From: a bacterium
GTDB taxonomy: Bacteria > SZUA-79 > Acidulodesulfobacterales > Acidulodesulfobacteraceae
Reading direction: 5' to 3'
Assembly (NCBI GenBank): GCA_021799935.1
Contig: JAJYZM010000037.1
Coordinates: 1 to 8,034, forward strand
Length of the DNA stretch: 8,034 nt
Position 1 is the first letter of the stretch; each line of letters starts with the position of its first letter. Below, piece after piece: positions 1 to 6,451 of this stretch. Made by a program: the position numbers and the translations under genes. Under the pieces are notes generated by a model. The model was not told where the DNA came from and made no database searches. It was given only the letters and a program-made list of their open reading frames with translations.

Positions 1-701
1 TTATAAGATATTTCGGCATTGCCGGAAAAAGCTTAGGGTTCGGTTATCCCGAGGTTATACTTATTGCTGTAGGCATATTCTCAATTTTTATAGGAGTAAT
101 GGGAATAATATACCAAAACAGCTCTAAAAGGCTTTTTGCTTATTCCAGTATAGAGCATATGGGAATAATTACTTTAGGTTTCGGTCTTGGCGGAATATTT
201 GGAACATTTGGGGCGCTTTTACAGATGCTGGGACACACACTGACAAAATCTACAATGTATTTCGGCGCAGGGAATTTTCTGCATAAGTTTAAGACAAAAA
301 ATATTAAAAAGATCAAGGGAGTTTTTCAAATTATGCCGAAAACAGCTTTTTTATTTTCTGCCGGCATACTGTCGTTAATCGGCACCCCGCCTTCTATAAT
401 ATTTATCGGCGAATTTTTAATAATACTTCAGAGTTTAAAAGACGGTTATTACTGGATAACTATTTTATTAATAGGATTTTTATTGGCTGCATTTATAAGC
501 TTGTTGTCTAAATCGGGCTCAATGGTTTTCGGCAATGCTGACGAAAATCTTAGCGCGGAAAGAGGCGATTTTTCGCCGCTTTCATATATGCCTATGTTAC
601 TGCCTCTTGCAGCATCGTTAATTTTAGGCTTCTATATTCCAAGCAGTCTTCATAATTTATTATCGGGGATAGTCCATATCATAAATTTTAAAATAAAATA
701 A
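1..701 (+). CDS. HyfF-like antiporter subunit of a hydrogenase-4/Ehr-type complex, 3' part
   Basis: The C-terminal 232 residues of a proton-antiporter-like (Proton_antipo_M) membrane subunit. The frame is open to the left edge (first full codon at base 3), so the Met at 99 is internal and the true start lies outside. HyfF-family hallmarks are visible: KRLFAYSSIEHMGII just after codon 99, then GHTLTKSTMYFGAGN, then GTPPSIIFIGEF. These follow the family's conserved AYSSxEHMGII, HxLTKS and PPF..F.xEF blocks. The His and Lys of the HTLTK block are the kind of buried charged residues that carry protons in NuoL/M/N. Several hydrophobic segments are clear, and the protein ends with a short basic tail. 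About half of a normal HyfF (roughly 500 residues) is present. It is the first of four co-directional genes and sits 32 bp before the large-subunit gene. Assignment to HyfF rather than NuoN/NuoM rests on motif recognition and on the neighbours. Confidence 0.87.
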   Translation, partial: IRYFGIAGKSLGFGYPEVILIAVGIFSIFIGVMGIIYQNSSKRLFAYSSIEHMGIITLGFGLGGIFGTFGALLQMLGHTLTKSTMYFGAGNFLHKFKTKNIKKIKGVFQIMPKTAFLFSAGILSLIGTPPSIIFIGEFLIILQSLKDGYYWITILLIGFLLAAFISLLSKSGSMVFGNADENLSAERGDFSPLSYMPMLLPLAASLILGFYIPSSLHNLLSGIVHIINFKIK

Positions 702-733
702 AATAAATAAATTAAAAGTATTTATTAAAAACT

Positions 734-1882
734 ATGAAGCACGGTAAATATAAATTTTTAGGTGATTACGAGTTTATCTGGGGTCCTGTAAGAAAAGGAG
801 TTTCAGAATCTATTTTATTTAATTTTTTATCGTCGGGGGAAGAACTTCACAATTTAGAAATTACTGCAGGTTATAAAAAAAGAAACGCAGAAAAAAGATT
901 TTCAGAAAAAAGAAATTTATATGAACAGATTTTACTTATAGAAAGGGTATCAGGTCTTCACGCTTTTGCCTCGTCGCTTGCATTTTGCCTCGGCGTTGAA
1001 GATTTTTTCGGTCTTATGAATAAAATACATAATAATATTAAAATTCTGCGCATGTTTTTTTCCGAATTTGAAAGAATCAGGAACCATATAGAAAATTTAT
1101 CGGAAATAGCCGAATCCACATATATTCAGGTTCCTTCCGCTTTATATGCCTATCATGCGGAGATGTTAAAACAGTTGTCCCATAAGTATTTAAAATCCCG
1201 TTATCTTATGGGTATTAACGAAATATGCGGAATCAGGGGAAATTTATCGCTTGAAGATATCGAAAATATTTTTAGTGCCGTAAGATTAACCGTGAATAAA
1301 GTTCAGGAAATAATTAAAAAAAATATGGAAACAAAGTCTCATATAGACAGGCTGAAGACTACCGGAAAAATAGATTTAAAAACTGCAAAGCGGTTCTGTG
1401 CAAAAGGAGTTGCGGCTAAAAGCGCGGGAATTTCTTCAGACTTAAGAATAAAAAATCCATATTTATTATACGGCGAAGTAGATATTAAACCGGTTATATA
1501 TGAAGAAGGAGACGCTTTTTCCAGATATGCGGTCAGAATAGAAGAGATAGCCCAGTCTTTAAGTATAATGGAATATTGCGCAGGCACTCTGGAAGCAAAT
1601 AAATTTACTTCAACATCCGATAATTTATATAATTTGGAAGATATAGAAAAATTTAAGAATAAAAGACAAAATCACGGTTTTGGATATTCGGAATCTTCCG
1701 AAGGCGCAATTTTTTGCTATATAAAAGACTTTGACGGCAAAATTTTTAAAAAAATAAATATAAAGTATCCGTTTGAAAATAATTATAAATTATTTGCCTG
1801 CGGTACAAAAAATACTATGATGATGGATTTTAATATCAATGAAACCAGTTATAATTTTTCGGTTGCAGCATTAGACAAATAA
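734..1882 (+). CDS. HyfG/NuoD-like large subunit without NiFe ligands (Ehr-type)
   Basis: A 382-residue protein related to the large subunit of group 4 NiFe hydrogenases and complex I NuoD. Shared features, in order: the N-terminal GPVRKGVSES (about 17-26, cf. GPVRAG.xEP), ERVSGLHA (70-77), the GDAFSRYAVRIEEI block (259-272) and EGAIFCYIKDFDGK (323-336). In hydrogenases the 70-77 block reads ERxCGxC; here those cysteines are Ser73 and His76. The C-terminal DPCxxC block is replaced by DFNINETSYNFSV (365-377), with no cysteine. A NiFe centre therefore cannot be held in the usual way. Residues C85, C165, C222, C282, C328 and C356 are scattered and form no CxxC pair. The N-terminal NuoC-like domain fused to HyfG/HycE (about 550 residues) is absent. 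The ATG at 734 is the first in frame after the previous stop, but no Shine-Dalgarno is visible. The gene lies between a HyfF-like gene and the Fe-S subunit. Family call is firm; substrate is unknown. Confidence 0.88.
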   Translation: MKHGKYKFLGDYEFIWGPVRKGVSESILFNFLSSGEELHNLEITAGYKKRNAEKRFSEKRNLYEQILLIERVSGLHAFASSLAFCLGVEDFFGLMNKIHNNIKILRMFFSEFERIRNHIENLSEIAESTYIQVPSALYAYHAEMLKQLSHKYLKSRYLMGINEICGIRGNLSLEDIENIFSAVRLTVNKVQEIIKKNMETKSHIDRLKTTGKIDLKTAKRFCAKGVAAKSAGISSDLRIKNPYLLYGEVDIKPVIYEEGDAFSRYAVRIEEIAQSLSIMEYCAGTLEANKFTSTSDNLYNLEDIEKFKNKRQNHGFGYSESSEGAIFCYIKDFDGKIFKKINIKYPFENNYKLFACGTKNTMMMDFNINETSYNFSVAALDK

Positions 1883-1889
1883 ATTTGTG

Positions 1890-1918
1890 ACGGGGACGGA
1901 ATTGAATTCTGCCCCCGT
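1890..1918 (+). other. intercistronic hairpin inside the Hyf/Ehr-like operon
   Basis: ACGGGG (1890-1895) pairs with CCCCGT (1913-1918). One further C-G pair sits inside a mismatch, and the loop is AT-rich. A-rich sequence follows, not a T tract. It lies in the 64-bp gap between the large-subunit stop and the Fe-S subunit start, so it is more likely an RNA processing/stability stem or a weak attenuator than a full terminator. Confidence 0.5.
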
Positions 1919-1933
1919 ATAATAAAAATACGT

Positions 1934-1938
1934 AAGGG
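1934..1938 (+). promoter_or_regulatory. ribosome binding site of the Fe-S subunit gene
   Basis: AAGGG lies 8 nt before the ATG at 1947. It supports that start codon and gives this gene its own initiation site in an operon where the previous gene lacks one. Confidence 0.6.
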
Positions 1939-1946
1939 TATATATA

Positions 1947-2753
1947 ATGGCTTTTTGGACATATAACGGATTAAAATTCGGAATCAAATCGGTTAAGTTC
2001 CCCAGAGAAAAAGATTTTTACGACGGATTTATATCGTCAATAAAAGTCGATATTAAAAAATGTTTAAATTTCAGAAAAACAAGGAATAAATCCGAACAAG
2101 GTTGTAAAGAGTGCGAGCTCATATGCCCTACCGAGTCGATTAGCATTGCTAAATTATTGAACCAAGCAGAATTAGCAGATAAAGAAGGATTAAAAGCTAT
2201 CGATGCGGAAAGATGTATTTTTTGCGGTTTTTGCATAGATGCATGTATAAACGTAAATATTTCAACCGGCGGAGGAGCAATAACTTATGCGGATGAATTT
2301 GAGTTTAATATTTGTAAACAAAGTTATGCCGCAGAAAAAATTTTTAAAAAATCGTTATTTGTAAAACACATAGATACAGGTTCTTGCGGCGCTTGCGAAT
2401 CGGAAATAAATGCGTTAAATAATCCATATTATAATATGCACAGGTTGGGAATATTTATTACGCCGAGTCCCAGATTTGCCGATGTATTGCTTGCGACCGG
2501 CGTTTTTACCGAAAAGATGACGGAAGTTTTTTTTAACGTTTTAGACAATATTCCAAAACCCAGATTTATAATATTAGCCGGTTCTTGCGCTATTACAAGA
2601 GGAATTTACGAAAATAAAGAAACAACGTCGTTAAGCGAAAATCAGCTTAAATTACTTGAGGCAGAAAATATAATAGCACTGCCGCACTGCCCTCCTAATC
2701 CTTTTGAAATTTTAAATGTTTTGCTGTTAATCAAGAACGGTGAATTAAAATGA
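1947..2753 (+). CDS. fused ferredoxin plus HyfI/NuoB-like Fe-S subunit
   Basis: A 268-residue electron-transfer subunit that joins what are usually two proteins, HyfH/NuoI-like and HyfI/NuoB-like. Residues about 35-105 form a two-cluster ferredoxin part. The second motif is regular (C90-x2-C93-x2-C96-x3-C100). The first is C39 then C53-x2-C56-x3-C60-P, with 13 residues instead of 2 after the first cysteine. Residues about 138-260 are NuoB-like: GSCGACESE (C147, C150), AGSCAITRG (C214) and LPHCPPNP (C248), the full ligand set of the proximal N2-type [4Fe-4S] cluster. No membrane segment is seen; it should sit in the cytoplasmic arm, against the large subunit. Cys123 is an extra cysteine between the domains. 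The gene ends in ATGA, overlapping the next start by 4 nt, which indicates translational coupling. The fusion gives a continuous wire of up to three clusters. Family call is firm; the electron donor or acceptor is unknown. Confidence 0.9.
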   Translation: MAFWTYNGLKFGIKSVKFPREKDFYDGFISSIKVDIKKCLNFRKTRNKSEQGCKECELICPTESISIAKLLNQAELADKEGLKAIDAERCIFCGFCIDACINVNISTGGGAITYADEFEFNICKQSYAAEKIFKKSLFVKHIDTGSCGACESEINALNNPYYNMHRLGIFITPSPRFADVLLATGVFTEKMTEVFFNVLDNIPKPRFIILAGSCAITRGIYENKETTSLSENQLKLLEAENIIALPHCPPNPFEILNVLLLIKNGELK

Positions 2754-4858
2754 CTTATAACTGCTATTATCTTTTTTTAATTATATCTTTATCGGGTGTT
2801 TTGACGTCTTTTGCCGCTTTAATTTTAGGCGGAAAATTCAAATATGCCTCATTTGTTTTTTCAAATGTTATTTATATGCTGTCTTCATTGACTGCGGTTG
2901 CGTATTCCGTCATTTCTTTTATAAAAGGAGGTAAACACTTAAATCAAATAATAGAAATAGGCAGATTTTTCCCTGCAGGCAAAATAATTCTAAAATATGA
3001 TCCTCTTTCAGATTTTTTTCTGATGTTTATTTTTTTCGTGTTTTCATATATTTCGCTTTATCAGATACAGTATATTAAAAAGGTAGGTCAAAAAATAAAT
3101 ATGCCTCTATTTTCTTTTTTATTCGGCATAATGCTTATAAGCGTTTATTTTTTATTGATATCTTTTAACGGCTTTATATTTCTGATTTTCTGGGAAATTA
3201 TGGCAATATCTTCTTATTTTCTAGTAATAACTAAACATTACATTAAAGGAACAAAAAAAGCTGCTTTTTTAATGGCGGTTATAATGGAAATAGGCGCAAT
3301 GCTAATTGCGGTAGGTTTAATAATTTTATACTTACATTCAAATAGTTTTAATTTTGAAGCTCTTAAAAATTTATCTATACCCGTTTACTTAAAAGAAATA
3401 GTTTTTTTGCTTTTTTTATTCGGTTTCGGTGCAAAAATGGGTATAGTTCCGCTTCATATATGGCTGCCTGAGGCTCATCCCGCCTCTCCTTCAGGCGTGT
3501 CCGGAATTTTAAGCGGCGTTTTGACTTCTTGCGGGCTTTACGGAATAGCGAGGTTTGGACTTTATATTTTACACCCGCTAAATTCATCGTTAATGTTAGG
3601 TTCAATCGTTTTAATTATCGCGGCGCTAACTATGTTTTTCGGCGTTTTATATATGTCCCAGACGCATGATATTAAAGTCCTGCTATCTTATTCTACGGTA
3701 GATAATATGGGTTTGATATTAACCGGAATAGGCGCGTCGCTTTATTATAATTATTTTGGATTAAAGGGTCTTTCGGCTCTTGCCCTGATAGCTTCGCTAT
3801 ACGCCCTTATAAACCATGCATTTTTTAAAAGTCTCTTATTTATGGGGTCAGGAAATATTGAATATGAAACCGAAAGCCACGATATGGATAAATTCGGAGG
3901 AATTATTAGAGGTATGCCATTGACGGGAATACTTATATTTATAGGAGTTTTATCGGCAGCCGGAATTCCGCCGCTTAACGGGTTCGTTTCCGAATGGCTT
4001 AACCTTGAGGTTGTTTTTTTAGGTTTTCACATAAGTTCCGTTCTTCCTAGGATACTCATTTTTACCGTAGGAGCTATAATGGCTTTGAGTATGGCAGTTG
4101 CGGTTTCGACTTACGTAAAATTATATGGACTAACGTTTTTGGGTCAGCCGAAATCAAAAGATGCCAAAAAAGCAAAAGAAGTACCTATTTTAATGAATAT
4201 AGCACTTTTAATACCGGTAATTTTAAGTATAACTTTAGCAGGATTTATGTTTTTGTACACTCCTGTTCTATCAAAAGTGTCGCAGTCTATATATCACATT
4301 AATATTAACGGTAAAATATTAAAAAATTATATATTTATACCTTATTACAGCTCGTTTTCCGCTTCAAGCCCGATTTATCTGTTTTTCGTGTCAATCATAT
4401 TTATATTAATTTTTTATGTTTTATACAGGCTGATAATAAAACCTAGAAAACGTTTAGTTAATTATGCTTGGACAGGGGGAGAAACTAAAAGTTTTGCAAA
4501 TCCGAACGCACAGGTATCCGTTCTTGGTTTTTCTAATGCATTAAGAATTATGTTTAATATAGTATATAAAAAGGTGAGCAGAGTTCATACTAAAACCGAA
4601 ACATCAATATCAGAACACAATTACGAGCTTAAAAACCCGTTTCCTTATTCATCATACTATCATAATTCAAGCGGTTACGGCTCTTATATATTTCCATTGA
4701 TAGAATATTATTTATATCTGCCCTTGATTAAAATATTTGAAAAAATAAGCTATATTACGACAGAGCTTATGCAGAACGGTTCTTTAAATTTATACATATT
4801 TTATATATTCTTCGTCTTTATCGCAGCTTTTTTTATAATCATTACGATACCCTTTTAA
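2750..4858 (+). CDS. HyfB/NuoL-like proton-translocating antiporter subunit
   Basis: A 702-residue polytopic membrane protein of the NuoL/MrpA-like Proton_antipo_M family, slightly longer than E. coli HyfB (about 670). Key elements: FWEIM with Glu149 in the TM5 position; FGAKMGIVPLHIWLPEAHPA (228-246) with Lys229 and His236; YSTVDNMG (314-321); INHAFFKSLLF (354-364) with His356 and Lys360; and AAGIPPLNGFVSEW (403-416). Lys457 (STYVKLYG) is in a position common in HyfB. The C-terminal part has the family WTGGETKSFANPNAQ-type block (574-588) and a last helix after MQNGSLNLYIFYI. The charged residues needed for a proton half-channel are therefore present, although the neighbouring large subunit has no NiFe site. 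The start overlaps the previous stop (ATGA). It is the last gene of the operon. In E. coli hyf, by contrast, the B gene comes near the front, so the order here is rearranged. HyfB rather than NuoL is inferred from the neighbours. Confidence 0.9.
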   Translation: MTYNCYYLFLIISLSGVLTSFAALILGGKFKYASFVFSNVIYMLSSLTAVAYSVISFIKGGKHLNQIIEIGRFFPAGKIILKYDPLSDFFLMFIFFVFSYISLYQIQYIKKVGQKINMPLFSFLFGIMLISVYFLLISFNGFIFLIFWEIMAISSYFLVITKHYIKGTKKAAFLMAVIMEIGAMLIAVGLIILYLHSNSFNFEALKNLSIPVYLKEIVFLLFLFGFGAKMGIVPLHIWLPEAHPASPSGVSGILSGVLTSCGLYGIARFGLYILHPLNSSLMLGSIVLIIAALTMFFGVLYMSQTHDIKVLLSYSTVDNMGLILTGIGASLYYNYFGLKGLSALALIASLYALINHAFFKSLLFMGSGNIEYETESHDMDKFGGIIRGMPLTGILIFIGVLSAAGIPPLNGFVSEWLNLEVVFLGFHISSVLPRILIFTVGAIMALSMAVAVSTYVKLYGLTFLGQPKSKDAKKAKEVPILMNIALLIPVILSITLAGFMFLYTPVLSKVSQSIYHININGKILKNYIFIPYYSSFSASSPIYLFFVSIIFILIFYVLYRLIIKPRKRLVNYAWTGGETKSFANPNAQVSVLGFSNALRIMFNIVYKKVSRVHTKTETSISEHNYELKNPFPYSSYYHNSSGYGSYIFPLIEYYLYLPLIKIFEKISYITTELMQNGSLNLYIFYIFFVFIAAFFIIITIPF

Positions 4859-4873
4859 AATCTATAATGCAGG

Positions 4874-4896
4874 AGGGACAGATTAAATTTGTCCCT
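4874..4896 (+). terminator. hairpin after the Hyf/Ehr-like operon
   Basis: AGGGACA (4874-4880) pairs perfectly with TGTCCCT (4890-4896) around a 9-nt AT-rich loop, 15 bp after the last stop codon. The following sequence is AT-rich but not a clean U tract, so it could be a weak intrinsic terminator or a 3'-end stabilising stem. Confidence 0.55.
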
Positions 4897-5037
4897 GAAT
4901 CTATATTTATAATTAAGCAATATGTCATGTTGCAAAAAATTTAGCATAAACGTCATAAAATTTTAACATCAATAAATTATAATAAATATAACTGTATTTG
5001 AAGGTTTTATATTGCAGCCTGCCGTGCCGCCGTAACA

Positions 5038-5067
5038 TTGAGGCGTATAATAACTATAAACTATAAA
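5038..5067 (+). promoter_or_regulatory. possible promoter before a nine-codon ORF
   Basis: TTGAGG (5038-5043) and TATAAA (5062-5067) are 18 bp apart, 4 and 5 of 6 matches to sigma-70 consensus. The region is rich in TATAA words (also 5046 and 5055), so chance is a real alternative. Confidence 0.3.
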
Positions 5068-5084
5068 AAGAGAAGGAACATAAA

Positions 5085-5114
5085 ATGAAAAATACGGCAT
5101 TAAATACGGAATAA
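5085..5114 (+). other. nine-codon ORF with a strong RBS, leader peptide or gene remnant
   Basis: AGAAGGA (5071-5077) lies 7 nt before an ATG that opens only MKNTALNTE and then TAA. The initiation region is better than that of two of the real operon genes here, yet no longer frame follows before the convergent ATPase gene ends at 5148. It may be a leader peptide with nothing to lead, the stub of a deleted gene, or chance. A partial direct repeat (AATACGG at 5091 and 5103) lies inside it. Confidence 0.3.
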
Positions 5115-5147
5115 TCGAAAATAGTTTATCTGCATAGATATTTTTTA

Positions 5148-6410
5148 TTAGAACAGCCGCCTTGACGGTATCATCCAGATATCCGGTTCTGCAATCTTGC
5201 CTATCCTATCGCCGTTATAAACTAAAATACCGCCGATCCATAATTTGCCGAGGCCGTCTGCTACGGTTTTCATAGGTCTTATATCAGAAGGGGTTACAGT
5301 ACTGCGATTTTTAATTTCAATCCCCATTATTCTTTCGTTTATTTTCAAAAGAATATCAAGTTCTAATCCTGAGCGGGTTCTATAAAAATACATCGAGACA
5401 GGTTTCTGCATTGTTTTTATCCATTTGTAAATTTCAGAAATTACAAAAGTTTCAAATATATCGCCGGAAATCACGCTGCCCCAAAAGCCTGTCATCTGCC
5501 TTAATAAACCAATGTCAAGCCAGTAAATCTTCGGGGTTTTTACAGCCGAACTCGTTATATTAGTTCCGTAAGGTTGAAGCAGTATAGTTTGATAAGATAT
5601 TTTCAGATATTCTAAGTATCTCTTCGATGTATCCACGCTTATGCCGACATCCCGGGCCAGTTCGGAATAATTGAGGAGTTTTGCATTTCTTAAAGCCGAT
5701 ATTGTTTGAAATTTCTTAAAAGGTTCCAAATCTTCTATTCTCGATAAATCGGCAAGATCCCTTTCTAAATATGTATAAGTATAATCTCTGAGCCATTTTT
5801 GTCTTTCATAGGCGTTATTAATACTTAAAAGAAACGGCATTCCGCCCCATCTTAATAAGTGTTCCTGCGCTTCTTTCAATTTTACATCGTCTTCGCCTAT
5901 TAAAACAGACGGAAGACTTTCCATAAGCCTTTGAAAATCTTCTTCTTCAAAGATGCGGTCTAGAAGAGGCGGTTTAATAATTTTAGCTCCTGGTCCGGCA
6001 TATATCTCGGACATCATTAAAGGCCATAGTTCGTAAAGCGATATTCTTCCCGCAAGGGATTCCCTTATCTTTTTCAATAAAAGAATTTGACTTGAACCGA
6101 GAATTACTTGAAAATCGAGATTTCCTCCGTCATAGGCATATTTAACCTTTTCAAACAGCGACGGTTCTTTCTGCGCCTCGTCAAGTATAGCTTTGCCTAT
6201 GTCTTTATGCCAGTTTGAGGCTGTGATCTGCGAAATACCGTCTCGTATTTCCGGAGAATCCAGATTGATATAACGCAACGCATTATACTTATTTTTAGCA
6301 AGGGTGGTCTTTCCTGTCTGACGGGCGCCGGTTATTAAGACGATTTTTTTTTCTTTTTCGGAGGGTAGAAAATTATATATCGCCCTAAAATACTGTAAAT
6401 TTTCGCTCAT
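5148..6410 (-). CDS. AAA+ ATPase with DUF4143 domain
   Basis: A 420-residue, full-length member of the widespread AAA_14/DUF4143 ATPase family. Residues about 20-135 hold the P-loop domain: Walker A GARQTGKTT (28-36, Lys34), Walker B AILDEAQ (74-80, Asp77 Glu78), a sensor-like ILGSSQ (103-108) and the SLAGRI motif (118-123). Residues about 245-270 look like a winged helix (LNYSELARDVGISVDTSKRY). The C-terminal DUF4143 part carries an arrangement typical of a PD-(D/E)xK fold: Glu320, Asp352 in GLELDILL and E365-I-K367 in GIEIKN. This domain is nuclease-like, though nuclease activity is not established for most members. The gene stands alone, between a convergent operon and a palindromic segment, with its own strong promoter and no ribosome binding site. 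Members are often scattered by horizontal transfer; the cellular role is generally unknown. No toxin or antitoxin partner is visible beside it. Confidence 0.9.
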   Translation of the reverse strand: MSENLQYFRAIYNFLPSEKEKKIVLITGARQTGKTTLAKNKYNALRYINLDSPEIRDGISQITASNWHKDIGKAILDEAQKEPSLFEKVKYAYDGGNLDFQVILGSSQILLLKKIRESLAGRISLYELWPLMMSEIYAGPGAKIIKPPLLDRIFEEEDFQRLMESLPSVLIGEDDVKLKEAQEHLLRWGGMPFLLSINNAYERQKWLRDYTYTYLERDLADLSRIEDLEPFKKFQTISALRNAKLLNYSELARDVGISVDTSKRYLEYLKISYQTILLQPYGTNITSSAVKTPKIYWLDIGLLRQMTGFWGSVISGDIFETFVISEIYKWIKTMQKPVSMYFYRTRSGLELDILLKINERIMGIEIKNRSTVTPSDIRPMKTVADGLGKLWIGGILVYNGDRIGKIAEPDIWMIPSRRLF

Positions 6411-6438
6411 AATCTTAAATTTTACAGTATATTTTAGG
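6384..6438. repeat. imperfect inverted repeat over the ATPase start and promoter
   Basis: The left arm CCTAAAATACTGTAAA (6384-6399) is inside the coding start. The right arm TTTACAGTATATTTTAGG (6421-6438) covers the -10 and spacer. The arms match except for one extra AT dinucleotide, and the start codon lies between them. This is a candidate operator or an mRNA fold; see the finding. Confidence 0.6.
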
Positions 6439-6447
6439 AAATGTCAA
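6419..6447 (-). promoter_or_regulatory. near-consensus promoter of the DUF4143 ATPase gene
   Basis: On the minus strand, TTGACA (6447-6442) is a perfect -35 and TAAAAT (6424-6419) a 5/6 match to the -10, with a 17-bp spacer. Only 8 nt (TTAAGATT) separate the -10 from the ATG at 6410. Transcription should start at or 1-2 nt before the start codon. No Shine-Dalgarno fits in this space. Confidence 0.72.
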
Positions 6448-6451
6448 TATA

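Larger units (their letters stand above)
4897..5147. other. AT-rich gap between convergent genes
   Basis: This gap separates the end of the rightward operon from the end of the leftward ATPase gene. Most of it is low-complexity AT-rich sequence. A short GC-richer patch (5016-5033) and the promoter/RBS/short-ORF cassette described separately are the only structured parts. I see no terminator for the ATPase gene on the minus strand and no longer ORF. Confidence 0.6.

Noticed and set aside
99..101. ATG at 99 as the start of the first gene
   Set aside because: The frame is open from base 3, and the upstream residues (IRYFGIAG...GVMGIIYQ) continue the HyfF-like membrane sequence, so this Met is internal.
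1339..1587. Minus-strand open frame within the large-subunit gene
   Set aside because: It lies fully inside a well-supported gene and shows no recognisable family.
734..1882. Calling this gene a functional NiFe hydrogenase large subunit
   Set aside because: The best hits by name would be hydrogenase-4 component G, but neither CxxC motif is present, so hydrogenase activity is not supported.
1918..1923. TATAAT as an internal promoter before the Fe-S subunit gene
   Set aside because: No -35-like hexamer lies 16-18 bp upstream, and the hairpin arm occupies that space.
2018..2236. Minus-strand open frame within the Fe-S subunit gene
   Set aside because: It is antisense to the cysteine-motif region and has no domain.
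3375..3605. Minus-strand Lys/Arg-rich open frame within the HyfB-like gene
   Set aside because: Its basic composition is the mirror of T-rich hydrophobic codons on the coding strand.
4871..4877. AGGAGGG as a ribosome binding site after the operon
   Set aside because: No start codon follows at a usable distance; the bases form the left arm of the hairpin.
5148..6410. DUF4143 ATPase as part of a defence or toxin-antitoxin system
   Set aside because: The neighbours are an energy-complex operon and an envelope-stress pair; there is no second defence gene, CRISPR repeat or small partner gene beside it.
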